Below, piece after piece: positions 42,038 to 50,336 of a stretch of DNA of 64,000 nt. This stretch comes from JAGIBJ01 sp032119595 (lineage in GTDB: Bacteria; Actinomycetota; Thermoleophilia; Solirubrobacterales; Solirubrobacteraceae), in assembly GCA_032119595.1 (NCBI GenBank), contig JAUMBQ010000010.1, positions 62,001-126,000 on the forward strand. Reading direction: 5' to 3'. The notes beneath the pieces were generated by a model. That model made no database searches. It was not told the DNA's origin and saw only the letters and a list, made by a program, of their open reading frames with translations. The position numbers were made by a program, and so were the translations under genes. The first letter of the stretch is position 1. Every line of letters starts with the position of its first letter.

Positions 42038-42850
42038 TCCGACAGCGAACTGAGTCGTCTCAACCGCGACCCGCGCGAAGTCGTGCCCGCCTCGCCGTTG
42101 CTGCTTGAGCTGGCCGGCGCGGTTGCGGCAGCCGGCCTGGTGACCGGCGGGCTCGTCGACGCCACGCTCGTGGACCAGATCCGCGCCGCTGGGTACGACC
42201 AAGATCGCGGCGAGTCCGACGCGAGCGCGCCGTTGGCCATCATCGGCTCGGAGGCAGCGCCGTACGCTGCGTCGGGACCGAGTGCCGAACGCCGGTGGGC
42301 TTCGATCGAGGTCGACCGCGCAGCGCGCACCATCCGCCGGCCTCCGGGCCTGCAGATCGACAGTGGCGGCCTGGTGAAGGGGATGCTGGCCGACGTGCTC
42401 GCCGGCTGGCTCGGCGACCACGAGGACGTCCTGGTCGACGCCTGCGGCGACCTATGCATCGGAGGCGTCGACCCAGCGCCACGAGAGGTAGAGGTCGAAC
42501 ACCCCTTCAATGGGTCAGTCGCGCACCGGCTCGAGGTGACTCGCGGGGGAGTGGCGACGAGCGGCACTACGCGCCGTCGCTGGACCGGGCCGGATGGCGT
42601 GGTCGGACACCACCTGCTCGACCCTGCGACGGGGCAACCCGCGAATACTGGGCTCGTCCAGGTCACGGCGCTGGCGCCGTCGGCGCTCGAAGCTGAGGTG
42701 CTGGCGAAGTGGGCGCTCCTCAGCGGGCCATCCCAAGGCGCGAGTCGGCTCATCCACGGCGGCGTGATGATCGACGCCGCTGGGGCCGTGCACGTGGTCG
42801 GCGCCGGGGAAGTCCGTCCCGTGGCGGGGCCCGTACCATCGACGCCGTGA
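42038..42850 (+). pseudogene. ApbE-like FAD:protein FMN transferase, 5'-truncated or frameshifted
   Basis: ApbE attaches FMN to Thr in partner flavoproteins. The frame contains the middle and end of the family: SDSELSRLN (42038-42064), LQIDSGGLVKG, VATSGTTRRRW, HHLLDPATGQPA and VTALAPSALEAEVLAKWALL. The usual first 60-80 residues, which include part of the FAD site, are absent. The homologous reading begins upstream of any standard start codon, and a stop lies at 41996. The first in-frame start is GTG 42083 (255 residues). A good AAGGAG (42023-42028) precedes GTG 42034 in the wrong frame. A deletion or frameshift has probably damaged the 5' end. Its stop overlaps the dapF start (GTGA). Confidence 0.65.
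42834..42839 (+). promoter_or_regulatory. -10 box TACCAT, seven bases before dapF
   Basis: TACCAT lies inside the 3' end of the apbE-like gene, followed by seven bases and GTG 42847. It would let dapF be expressed from a leaderless message even though the upstream gene is damaged. Confidence 0.5.
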
Positions 42851-43743
42851 GTTTGCCCGTCGATGCTTTGCCCTCCCTCGACTCGTCGCCCGTCGTCATC
42901 GAGCGCTGGCAGGCCCTTGGCAACGACTATCTGATCGCCGAGGCCGCCAAGCTCCCGTGGCCCGTGACGGCCGAGCGCGTACAGCTTCTGTGCCACCGCC
43001 ACACCGGCGTCGGCGGCGATGGGCTCCTCGTCCTGAGTCCGTCGGACCAGCGCGGGTTCGTCGCCAAACTCCAGATCTTCAACCCCGACGGGAGCGAAGC
43101 TGAACTCTCCGGGAACGGCGCCCGTGAAGCGATCATGTACCTGCGTCACCGCGGCTGGACGGACGCCGACACGTTCTCGATCGAAACGATCGCCGGAGAA
43201 CTTCGACCGACGATCACGGGCGCGACAACCTGCGTCGTCGATATGGGCCGCGCGAAGATGAGCTCGCCGGACTTCCCCGGCGGCGGGGCCGACGGCATCG
43301 GCGAGCTGGAGTCCGGCGGCCACAAATGGCGCTTCCAGCACGTGAAGATCGGCAACCCGCAGTGCTCGATCCGCGTGGGCTCCGTCGACGACCTCGAGGG
43401 GCTTGACCTTCCGGCCATCGGCCCAGGCATCGAACACCATGCGCTCTTCCCGAACCGCACGAACGTGTCGTGGTACACCGAACTGGCGCCCAACCGCATC
43501 CGCGCGCGCATCTTCGAGCGGGGCGTCGGCGAGACGATGTCGTCGGGCACCGGCGCGACCGGTGCCGCCGTCGCCCATGTGGCCCTTGGCGGCGACTCAC
43601 CGGTGATCGTCGAGCTCGACGGCGGCGAACTGACGGTGACGGTCGACGAGTCGATGCACGTCGATCTCGCCGGCTGGGCCGAGCCGGTCGGCCGAATTGA
43701 GCTGAGCGAACCGTTCGCGGCACGGCTCGCCGCGGCCGGCTGA
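42847..43743 (+). CDS. dapF: Diaminopimelate epimerase-like protein with Ser in place of both catalytic Cys
   Basis: DapF interconverts LL- and meso-diaminopimelate by a two-base mechanism using a cysteine pair. The 298 residues follow the family closely: WQALGNDYLI at the start, RHTGVGGDGLL, FNPDGSEAE, GNPQCSI, FPNRTNVSW, and FERGVGET. The first catalytic position, normally MCGNGAR, reads LSGNGAR (Ser88). The second, normally ACGTG, reads SSGTG (Ser233). Both codons are unambiguous (TCC, TCG). The gene is otherwise intact, so this is not decay. It may be an epimerase with altered chemistry or a related activity. GTG 42847 fits TACCAT seven bases upstream. Confidence 0.88.
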   Translation: MSLPVDALPSLDSSPVVIERWQALGNDYLIAEAAKLPWPVTAERVQLLCHRHTGVGGDGLLVLSPSDQRGFVAKLQIFNPDGSEAELSGNGAREAIMYLRHRGWTDADTFSIETIAGELRPTITGATTCVVDMGRAKMSSPDFPGGGADGIGELESGGHKWRFQHVKIGNPQCSIRVGSVDDLEGLDLPAIGPGIEHHALFPNRTNVSWYTELAPNRIRARIFERGVGETMSSGTGATGAAVAHVALGGDSPVIVELDGGELTVTVDESMHVDLAGWAEPVGRIELSEPFAARLAAAG

Positions 43744-43861
43744 GCGCCCTCCGCGCGAGCCTGCGTCGGGGAAGGGATGGTGCGCCCGGAGCGCGGTCAA
43801 ATTGACTGATTCCGCGGTTCCGCTCAGGCGCTGCTCGTCTGTCAGCAGACCAAACGATAAA

Positions 43862-43875
43862 CGGACCGCGGTCCG
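43862..43875. promoter_or_regulatory. 14-bp palindrome CGGACCGCGGTCCG (copy 2)
   Basis: Perfect palindrome in the 184-base gap upstream of the VOC gene, 52 bases before its ATG, and flanked by AT-richer bases (ATAAA on the left). The same 14-mer is found at 15950-15963. It is a plausible repressor operator. Confidence 0.45.
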
Positions 43876-43927
43876 ATTGGGCGCGTTCGCGTTCTAGTGG
43901 GCGCGTTGTTGGTGTCACCATGGAGTC

Positions 43928-44908
43928 ATGAGCGCGGCTACGGACATCAGGACGGTTGACTACGAGCAGGCCGGCGCCGCGGCACTATTGCCGACGGCCA
44001 CGCGGCTCGGCCCGGTGCACGTGACGGTGACCGACCTGGGGCGGTCGGTGCCGTTCTACGAGAACATCGTCGGCCTGACGGAGCAGTGGACCGGCCGGAC
44101 CGATACCGACGAGCCGGCCGTCGCACTGGGTACCGAGGGCGGCGAGCCCGTGCTGGTGTTGGTCGAGAACCCGGGTGCCAACCCGCCGCGGCGCACGTCC
44201 GGGCTCTACCACGTGGCGCTGCGCTACCCCCGCGAGGAGCTGGCGCATCTGATTCGCCGCGTCTCCGAGGCCAAGACCCCGATCCAGGGCCTGTCCGATC
44301 ACGGCACGCACGAGGCCCTCTACCTGCCGGATCCGGATGGCAACGGCCTCGAACTCGAAGCCGACCGCCCGCGTGCCGACTGGCCCACCTCGATGATCGA
44401 GGAGTTCGCCCACGGCGGGCCCAAGCCGCTTGACGTCGACGCACTCGTATCGATCACCGCGGGCCAGGCGACCCGCGAACGGTCCGCGGGCGTCGACATG
44501 GGGCACCTCCATCTGCACGTCGGCTCGATCCGGGACGCGGAAGCCTTCTACCGAGACGTCGTCGGCTTCTCGCTCGTCGCGGCAATGCCCACGGCGATCT
44601 TCATGTCGGCCGGTGGCTACCACCACCATCTCGGCGCGAACACCTGGAACGGCCCGGGCGCCCCGCCAGCGCCGATGGGCTCCGTCGGCCTGCGGCGCTG
44701 GAGCGTTGTCGTCCCGGGTGATGACGACCTCTCGGCCCTCGTGGAGCGCATCACCCGGGACGAGGGTGTCTCGCATGTCCGCGACGAAGACGGCGCGGTC
44801 GTGCTGCGCGACACGAGCGGCAACGCGGTCGTCGTGGAGACCGAGGCGCAGCGTGCCGACGCTGGCATCGCGCACCAGCGCCCGACGCCGAGTGGTCCGT
44901 CTGCCTGA
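43928..44908 (+). CDS. Two-domain VOC protein (catechol-2,3-dioxygenase-like)
   Basis: A 326-residue vicinal-oxygen-chelate protein with two glyoxalase-like modules: residues 25-145 (LGPVHVTVTDLGRSVPFYENIVGL ... YLPDPDGNGLELEAD) and 190-310 (MGHLHLHVGSIRDAEAFYRDVVGFSL ... VVLRDTSGNAVVVETE). His in the first strand of each module and Glu at the end suggest metal binding. The layout matches CatE/YfiE-type ring-cleavage dioxygenases; the second YHHHLGANTWNGPG motif is typical. The substrate is unknown. The palindrome upstream suggests inducible control by a regulator not in this window. Confidence 0.85.
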   Translation: MSAATDIRTVDYEQAGAAALLPTATRLGPVHVTVTDLGRSVPFYENIVGLTEQWTGRTDTDEPAVALGTEGGEPVLVLVENPGANPPRRTSGLYHVALRYPREELAHLIRRVSEAKTPIQGLSDHGTHEALYLPDPDGNGLELEADRPRADWPTSMIEEFAHGGPKPLDVDALVSITAGQATRERSAGVDMGHLHLHVGSIRDAEAFYRDVVGFSLVAAMPTAIFMSAGGYHHHLGANTWNGPGAPPAPMGSVGLRRWSVVVPGDDDLSALVERITRDEGVSHVRDEDGAVVLRDTSGNAVVVETEAQRADAGIAHQRPTPSGPSA

Positions 44909-44932
44909 ATCCGAGCGATCGGACCGCCGCTG

Positions 44933-45003
44933 TGCACCGCAAAAATGGGGTGTGACTTTGTCTGAGGGGGTCAGCACAAAACACACCCCATTTCCCAGTG
45001 CAA
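44933..45003. repeat. Long AT-richer inverted repeat (REP-like) between convergent genes
   Basis: AAATGGGGTGTG (44943-44954) and CACACCCCATTT (44982-44993) are exact reverse complements. Outside them TGCAC (44933-44937) pairs with GTGCA (44999-45003). Inside, TGTCTGA and TCAGCACA add an imperfect stem around GGGG. The whole folds into a hairpin of about 70 bases and is AT-richer than its surroundings. Such TCTGA/TCAG-centred palindromes resemble REP elements. It may also end the VOC transcript. Confidence 0.6.
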
Positions 45004-45006
45004 CGC

Positions 45007-45030
45007 TGGGCCGGGCGAACGACCGGCCCA
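45007..45030. terminator. Hairpin between VOC gene and dapD
   Basis: TGGGCCGG (45007-45014) and CCGGCCCA (45023-45030) form a perfect eight-base stem with an eight-base loop. It lies 23 bases beyond the dapD stop and probably terminates the dapE-dapC-dapD operon. Confidence 0.6.
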
Positions 45031-45052
45031 AGTGAGCCCAGGTTCCGGACCG

Positions 45053-46069
45053 TTAGTTCGCGTGCAGCGCGGCGTTGAGGCCGTTCCAGGAACCGCCCTG
45101 GCGCGGGTGGGCTTCGACGGCGCCACTGACGGAGTTGCGGCGCAGCAGGATGCCGTTCTGTCCGGACAGTTCGCGAGCCTTGACCTTCTTGCCATCCGGC
45201 GTCGTGACGACGGTGCCGGCAGTGATGTAGAGCCCGGCCTCTACGACGCAGTCGTCGCCGAGTGAGATACCGAGCCCGGAGTTCGCGCCCAGAAGGGAGC
45301 GCTCGCCGATGCTGATGACCTCTTTGCCGCCACCAGACAGCGTGCCCATGATCGACGCGCCGCCACCGATGTCGGTGCCGTCACCGACGATCACGCCGGC
45401 GCTGATCCGGCCCTCGACCATCGACGCGCCGAGGGTGCCGGCGTTGAAGTTCACAAAGCCCTCGTGCATGACAGTCGTGCCGGACGCGAGGTGGGCGCCG
45501 AGGCGGACGCGGTCGGCGTCAGCGATGCGCACGCCCGACGGGACGACGTAGTCGGTCATGCGCGGGAACTTGTCGATCGACGTGACGTTGACCTGGCGGC
45601 CCGCGGCGCGCAGCGCCAAGCGCGTGTCTTCGAAGCCGTCGACGGCGCACGGGCCCTGGCTCGTCCAAACGACGTTTTGCAGGATGCCGAAGACGCCGTC
45701 AAGGTTCAGCTCGTGCGGGCTCACGAGGCGGTGCGACAGCAGATGCAGGCGCAGATACGCGTCGTGCGCATCCAGCGGGGCTGCATCAAGGTCGGTGATG
45801 AGCGTCGCGACGGCGACGACGTCGACGCCGCGGGCGTCGTCCGGGCCAGCCGCGCCAGCGAGCGAGCTGCCGCCAAGCGTGGAGGCCTTCGCGTGCGCCA
45901 AGCGGACCGTTCCGGCCTCGGTGAGGCCGGTCGTCGCGATGAAGGCGTCGTCGGCGACTCGCGGCTCCGGGTAGAACGTGTCGAGCACGGCCCCAGAGGA
46001 GCGCACGATCGTCGCGAGGCCGATCGCGACGGCGGTGCGGGTGGCGGTGGGAGCAGCCTGAGCGGTCAC
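45053..46069 (-). CDS. dapD: 2,3,4,5-tetrahydropyridine-2,6-dicarboxylate N-succinyltransferase (actinobacterial type)
   Basis: Succinylates tetrahydrodipicolinate in the succinylase branch of lysine/DAP synthesis. The 338-residue protein has an N-terminal helical/beta domain and a C-terminal left-handed beta helix (GVRIADADRVRLGAHLASGTTVMHEGFVNFNAGTLG, ISIGERSLLGANSGLGISLGDDCVVEAG). It matches the long actinobacterial DapD form, not the shorter enterobacterial one. GTG 46069 overlaps the dapC stop by four bases; an upstream frame to 46114 is not supported. Last gene of dapE-dapC-dapD. Confidence 0.93.
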   Translation of the reverse strand: MTAQAAPTATRTAVAIGLATIVRSSGAVLDTFYPEPRVADDAFIATTGLTEAGTVRLAHAKASTLGGSSLAGAAGPDDARGVDVVAVATLITDLDAAPLDAHDAYLRLHLLSHRLVSPHELNLDGVFGILQNVVWTSQGPCAVDGFEDTRLALRAAGRQVNVTSIDKFPRMTDYVVPSGVRIADADRVRLGAHLASGTTVMHEGFVNFNAGTLGASMVEGRISAGVIVGDGTDIGGGASIMGTLSGGGKEVISIGERSLLGANSGLGISLGDDCVVEAGLYITAGTVVTTPDGKKVKARELSGQNGILLRRNSVSGAVEAHPRQGGSWNGLNAALHAN

Positions 46070-47460
46070 GCCCCTGAGGCTACCTGCGCCATGCGCCCGG
46101 CGGCCTCGCCACATCGCTCGAGCGTCGGCACCAGGGCGACGCGCAGGTAAGCGCCGTAGTCGTCGCCGAAGAACGACCCCGGCGCCGCGACGATCCCGTG
46201 TTCGGCCAGCAGCGCCGCTGCATGGGCGGCCAAGCTTGGGCGACGCGCGGGCTGCGACGGCCAGGGGCGGTCGGGGTCGATTGGCTCGTCGCCGCGCAGG
46301 CGCCCGTCAAGACGCCAGGCGACCTCCGCCACGGCTGGCGCCGGTTTCTCCTCGGGGCGCAGCCAGGCGGCGTCGGTCGGGAGTCGCAGCCAGCGGAAGA
46401 AGGAGCCGGGGCCGCCGGCGTTCACGAGCCCGAGCGCATCCAGGCCAGGCTGCAGCGCGTGGAGCTTGGTGCGATACCGCTCTCGGGCCTCCACAACGTG
46501 GTCCTCGTCGCCCCATGCGGCCGTCGCGGCGGCCTGGACGAAGGCCTGCGGGGCCGTGCCGACACTCGGGCGCCAGCGCTGGATGAGCTCGATCAACGCG
46601 GGGTCGCCGGCGACGAACCCGCTGCGGATCCCCGGCATCGACGAGCGCTTGCTGAGCGTGTTGATCACGAGCACACCGGTGAGGTCGCTGAGCTGGAGGC
46701 CGCTCGGTGGCGCGTCGCCTTCGAACCAGAGTTCGCTGTACGCCTCGTCGCAGGCCAGGATCACGCCGTGGCGGCGGCACAGCGCGGCGGCCTGCTCCAG
46801 CCACTCCAGGGGAGCGACCGCGCCCGTCGGGTTGTGCGGCGAGTTGACCCAGAAGATGGCCAGATCGTCCCAGTTGTGGATGCGATCGAGGTCGGGGAGC
46901 CAACCGCCGTCCTCGGTCAGTTTCAGCTTCTCCTGGTACGCCCCGGCCATGCGCGCGCCGAGTTCGTACACGGGATACGCGGGCGTCGGAAACGCGACCG
47001 TGCGGCGTGGGGCGAACTCGACCGAGTCCCAGCCGGAGCCGTCCCAGCCGCCATCCTCGGCCGACACCGTGACCGAATAGCCCTCGCGGTCGGTGAAGCC
47101 CTGCGCGAGGGAGTAGACGATTTCCTTGGCGCCGAGGGTCGGGACGATCTGCGTCTTGGCGTTGAGGGTCGCGCCGTACCGCCGCTTGACCCAGGCTGCA
47201 ATCGCTTCGCGCAGCGCCGGCTGCCCAACGGCGGTGGGGTACGGGCTCTGCGGGCTGAGGCCGTCGACGAGGGCCTGCCGGATGAACGCCGGCGTCTCCT
47301 CCTGCGGCTCCCCGACGCCGAGATCGATCAGGCCGCCCGGCGCCTGCGACGCGAGCTTGCGCGCATGGGCGAGGCGCTGAAACGGGTAGGTGGTGGCATT
47401 GCGAAGCGCCGGATTGACGGCGTAGGGAAGGTGGCCGGCAGGGAGGGGGAAGTTGCTCAT
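46066..47460 (-). CDS. dapC: Succinyldiaminopimelate aminotransferase
   Basis: PLP-dependent class I aminotransferase making N-succinyl-LL-diaminopimelate. Motifs: LIDLGVGEPQEETP, YPTAVGQPALREAI, NSPHNPTGAV, CDEAYSELWF, and the PLP lysine in NTLSKRSSMPGIRSGF. At 464 residues it is about 70 longer than typical. The extra residues are an insertion after the glycine-rich loop (GFTDREGYSVTVSAEDGGWD) and another near 370-410 (LRPEEKPAPAV onward). Coupled on both sides by ATGA/GTGA overlaps with dapE and dapD, which fixes its pathway assignment. Confidence 0.92.
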   Translation of the reverse strand: MSNFPLPAGHLPYAVNPALRNATTYPFQRLAHARKLASQAPGGLIDLGVGEPQEETPAFIRQALVDGLSPQSPYPTAVGQPALREAIAAWVKRRYGATLNAKTQIVPTLGAKEIVYSLAQGFTDREGYSVTVSAEDGGWDGSGWDSVEFAPRRTVAFPTPAYPVYELGARMAGAYQEKLKLTEDGGWLPDLDRIHNWDDLAIFWVNSPHNPTGAVAPLEWLEQAAALCRRHGVILACDEAYSELWFEGDAPPSGLQLSDLTGVLVINTLSKRSSMPGIRSGFVAGDPALIELIQRWRPSVGTAPQAFVQAAATAAWGDEDHVVEARERYRTKLHALQPGLDALGLVNAGGPGSFFRWLRLPTDAAWLRPEEKPAPAVAEVAWRLDGRLRGDEPIDPDRPWPSQPARRPSLAAHAAALLAEHGIVAAPGSFFGDDYGAYLRVALVPTLERCGEAAGRMAQVASGA

Positions 47461-48671
47461 CGGTCGGCCAGGGGCTCGGCCTGCTCTTCGCCGTAGCCGA
47501 GACGCAGGAGCCGTTCGAGCACCTCGTAGGCGTGCGCGAGGCCGTCGATGCGCACGTACTCGTCGACCTGGTGGGCCATCGGCGGATCACCGGGCCCGAA
47601 GTTCACCGCAGCAACACCAGCAAGGGTGAGTTCCGCAACCGGGGTCCAGGCCTGCTTGGGCTCGGCGGGCTCGGCGGTGAGTTCGATGAGGAGTTGGGCG
47701 AGCGGCTCGTCGACCGTGACCGCCCCGGAAGGCGCGTGGCCGATGATCTCGACCTCGCCGTTTGGACGGTCCTCGCCGAGTCGCACATGGCGCTGGAGGT
47801 TGGCTTCGGCCGCGTCGGCGTTCATGCCCGGCGGGTAGCGGTAGTTCACGTCGAGCTCGGCGGTGCCCGGGACGACGTTGCGTGCGACGCCGCCGCGCAC
47901 CCCGGTGGCCGTGATCACTTCGGTGTACGTGAGGCCGGCGAACTCGTGCTCGATCGGCGGCACCTCGGCGAGGCGAACCAGGCACTCACCGAGTGCGTCG
48001 AGGGCGTTCTGGCCTTGCCACGGCCGCGCGGAATGCGCGCTCTTGCCGGTGAAGCGCACCGTCGCGTTGAGGTTGCCTAGGCAGCCGGCCTGGACCCGGC
48101 CGGAGGTTGGCTCCATCACGACGGCGAAGTCGGCGTCGGTCGCGCGAGATCCGCCCTGGAGGTCCGTGTCCGACAGCGCCGCCTCGGCCGCGAGCAGCGG
48201 CGTGAGCGCCGAGTCGCCGAAGGGCAGCTCCTCGCGCGCGAACAGCACGCCGCCGACGCGGCAGTTCAGGAGCGACCGCTGGTTCCAGAGCGCGCACGCC
48301 AATTCGACGATCACGGCGCAGGCGCCCTTCATGTCGGTCGAGCCGAGCCCGTAGACCTTTCCGTCTTCGATCCGGCCGGGGAGGTTGCCCTGCTCGGGCA
48401 CGGTGTCGAGGTGGCCAGCCAAGAGGACGAGCGGCCCCTGCTTCGCCGAACCCGGAGCGGCGAAATGACCGATGAGCAAGCTGTTCTCAGCACCCCACCG
48501 GAACGGCACGCCCGCGTCGGTGAGTCGGGCCGCGCAGTGCTCCAGTGCCGCCTGTTCCTCCCACGATGGCGACGGCACATTGACCAGCGCGAGCGTCGCG
48601 TCGGCGAGGCGGCGGGCGAGCGTGGAGGCGTCGGCGCCGTACGCGGCGGGATCGCTCGAAGGGACGGTCAT
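47457..48671 (-). CDS. dapE: Succinyl-diaminopimelate desuccinylase
   Basis: M20 family di-zinc hydrolase releasing LL-diaminopimelate. Metal and catalytic motifs: AGHLDTVP, GLGSTDMKGA, FAREELPFG (catalytic Glu and ligand), and a C-terminal His in MAHQVDEYV. The dimerisation domain (VRFTGKSAHSARPW) is complete. At 404 residues it is slightly long. It is the first gene of the dap operon and reads away from hflX; the ATG at 48671 is preceded by TACCCT with seven bases between. Confidence 0.94.
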   Translation of the reverse strand: MTVPSSDPAAYGADASTLARRLADATLALVNVPSPSWEEQAALEHCAARLTDAGVPFRWGAENSLLIGHFAAPGSAKQGPLVLLAGHLDTVPEQGNLPGRIEDGKVYGLGSTDMKGACAVIVELACALWNQRSLLNCRVGGVLFAREELPFGDSALTPLLAAEAALSDTDLQGGSRATDADFAVVMEPTSGRVQAGCLGNLNATVRFTGKSAHSARPWQGQNALDALGECLVRLAEVPPIEHEFAGLTYTEVITATGVRGGVARNVVPGTAELDVNYRYPPGMNADAAEANLQRHVRLGEDRPNGEVEIIGHAPSGAVTVDEPLAQLLIELTAEPAEPKQAWTPVAELTLAGVAAVNFGPGDPPMAHQVDEYVRIDGLAHAYEVLERLLRLGYGEEQAEPLADR

Positions 48672-48678
48672 GCTCGCA

Positions 48679-48684
48679 AGGGTA
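48679..48684 (-). promoter_or_regulatory. -10 box TACCCT, seven bases before dapE
   Basis: On the minus strand TACCCT, seven bases (TGCGAGC), then the dapE ATG. It predicts a leaderless dapE-dapC-dapD message. The divergent hflX box is about 45 bases away. Confidence 0.5.
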
Positions 48685-48726
48685 AAGACCCCGTCACATC
48701 CGTCGCGCGTGGCGCGCCGTAGCGCC

Positions 48727-48732
48727 TAGACT
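48727..48732 (+). promoter_or_regulatory. -10 box TAGACT before hflX
   Basis: TAGACT is followed by GTG at 48738 (five bases) and GTG at 48741 (eight bases). The spacing pattern elsewhere in the window favours 48741, although GGAGGG between them could also act as a ribosome-binding site for a promoter further upstream. Confidence 0.4.
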
Positions 48733-48737
48733 GGAGG

Positions 48738-50294
48738 GTGGTGAATCCAGAGCACACGCAGTCCACGCAGCCCACCGACGAGACCGTTTCGGCGGTCCCG
48801 CAGCCAGCATCTTCGACCGACGAGACCGCCCCGGCGGTCGCTCAAACCGACTCCTCGAGCGAGCTGACGGAGTCTGAAGCCGCGATCCTGGCTCGCCTCG
48901 AAGCCGAAGACGACCTCGCGTTCGGCGAGGCGGGCGACGACGACTACGACGACGATCACGAGCACGAAGGTGCTCGGGCCCGCAAGCGGCGCGAGCGCGC
49001 GGACGCGCACGATCCGAACGCGGTCGAAGAGATCCGTGCCGACAAAGCCCAGCAGCGCGCCTTGATGGTCGGCGTGCAGGTCAAGGACGAGGATCTGCTG
49101 GAGCTCAGCGAGCTGCTCAAGACGGCGGGCGTCGAGGTCGTCGGCCAGATCGTGCAGCGGCGCGAGGGGGCACACCCGAACACGTACGTCGGCCCCGGCA
49201 AGGTCACCGAGGTCAAGAAGCTCGCCAAAGAACTCGGCGCGAACGTGATCGTCACCGACGACGAACTCTCCGCCCGCCAGGAACGCAACCTGGAAGAGGG
49301 CCTCAAGATGGCCGTCCTGGATCGCACCGCGCTGATCCTCGACATCTTCGCCAGCCACGCCCATTCGGCCGAGGGCAAGCTCCAGGTCGAGCTCGCGCAG
49401 CTTCAGTACAACATGGCCCGCATGCGCGGCCTCTGGCAGCACCTCGACCGCCTCGGCGACGGTGGCGTCGGCACGCGTGGTCCTGGTGAGACCCAGATCG
49501 AGACCGACCGTCGTCTGGCACGTGGCCGCATGTCGCAGCTGCGTCGCCGGCTCGTGGAGGTCGGTGCCCACCGCGACACGATGCGCGCCGAGCGCAATCG
49601 CACCGAACTGCCGTCGCTCGCGCTCGCGGGCTACACCAACGCCGGCAAGTCGACCCTGCTGCACGCGATCTCCGGCGCGGAGATCTCGACCGGCGACCAG
49701 CTCTTCCACACGCTCGATCCGGCCACCCGTACGGCCCGGCTCAATGGCCGCTCGTACCTGGTGACCGACACCGTCGGGTTCATCCGCAAGCTGCCCCATC
49801 AGCTCGTCGACGCCTTCGGAGCGACGCTCGTGGAGACCAAGCTCGCCGACCTCGTGCTGCACGTGATCGACGCCTCCGAGGAGGACGAGATGCGTGCCGG
49901 CACGATCAAGACGGTCGAGAATGTGCTTGAGGAGATCGGCGCCGGCGAGCGGCCGCGGCTGCTCGTGCTCAACAAGATCGACCGCCTCAGTGAGGCGGAT
50001 CGCCGCGGCCTGGCGTCGATCCACCCGGACGCGGTGCAGGTCTCAGCCGTCACCGGCGAAGGACTCGAGGAACTCACCGAGGCGATCGAGAAGGCCTTCG
50101 AGTCGACTGCCCGCACGCTGAAGCTGTTGATCCCGCATAGCCAGGGTGCGATCGTGGCCGAGCTGTACAAGATCGACCACGAGCTCGTCCGCGAGGACGT
50201 CGCCGAAGGCGTCCGCCTCAGCGTGCGCGTGCCGAACTCGCGTGCCGCGAAGTACGCGAAATTCGAGGTCGGCGCGGCGCCAGCCATCGCGTAG
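48738..50294 (+). CDS. hflX: Ribosome-associated GTPase HflX
   Basis: GTPase that binds 50S subunits and splits stalled ribosomes under stress. The 518 residues have an acidic, disordered N terminus of about 90 residues (DDDYDDDHEHE), the HflX N-terminal domain (GVQVKDEDLLELSELLKTAG, PNTYVGPGKVTEVK), the coiled-coil linker (GPGETQIETDRRLARGRMSQL), and the G domain with GYTNAGKST at 298-306, DTVGFI and NKID, then a short C-terminal domain. The true start may be the adjacent GTG at 48741. Confidence 0.95.
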   Translation: MVNPEHTQSTQPTDETVSAVPQPASSTDETAPAVAQTDSSSELTESEAAILARLEAEDDLAFGEAGDDDYDDDHEHEGARARKRRERADAHDPNAVEEIRADKAQQRALMVGVQVKDEDLLELSELLKTAGVEVVGQIVQRREGAHPNTYVGPGKVTEVKKLAKELGANVIVTDDELSARQERNLEEGLKMAVLDRTALILDIFASHAHSAEGKLQVELAQLQYNMARMRGLWQHLDRLGDGGVGTRGPGETQIETDRRLARGRMSQLRRRLVEVGAHRDTMRAERNRTELPSLALAGYTNAGKSTLLHAISGAEISTGDQLFHTLDPATRTARLNGRSYLVTDTVGFIRKLPHQLVDAFGATLVETKLADLVLHVIDASEEDEMRAGTIKTVENVLEEIGAGERPRLLVLNKIDRLSEADRRGLASIHPDAVQVSAVTGEGLEELTEAIEKAFESTARTLKLLIPHSQGAIVAELYKIDHELVREDVAEGVRLSVRVPNSRAAKYAKFEVGAAPAIA

Positions 50295-50323
50295 TCCGCT
50301 CCTCAAGCGGCCGGACGCCTCGA

Positions 50324-50329
50324 TACGTT
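50324..50329 (+). promoter_or_regulatory. -10 box TACGTT before the MtrA/thymidylate-synthase-like fusion
   Basis: TACGTT is followed by two ATG codons, at 50331 (one base away) and 50337 (seven bases away). Only the second fits the leaderless spacing seen elsewhere, so I start the gene at 50337. Confidence 0.4.
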
Positions 50330-50336
50330 CATGCCG

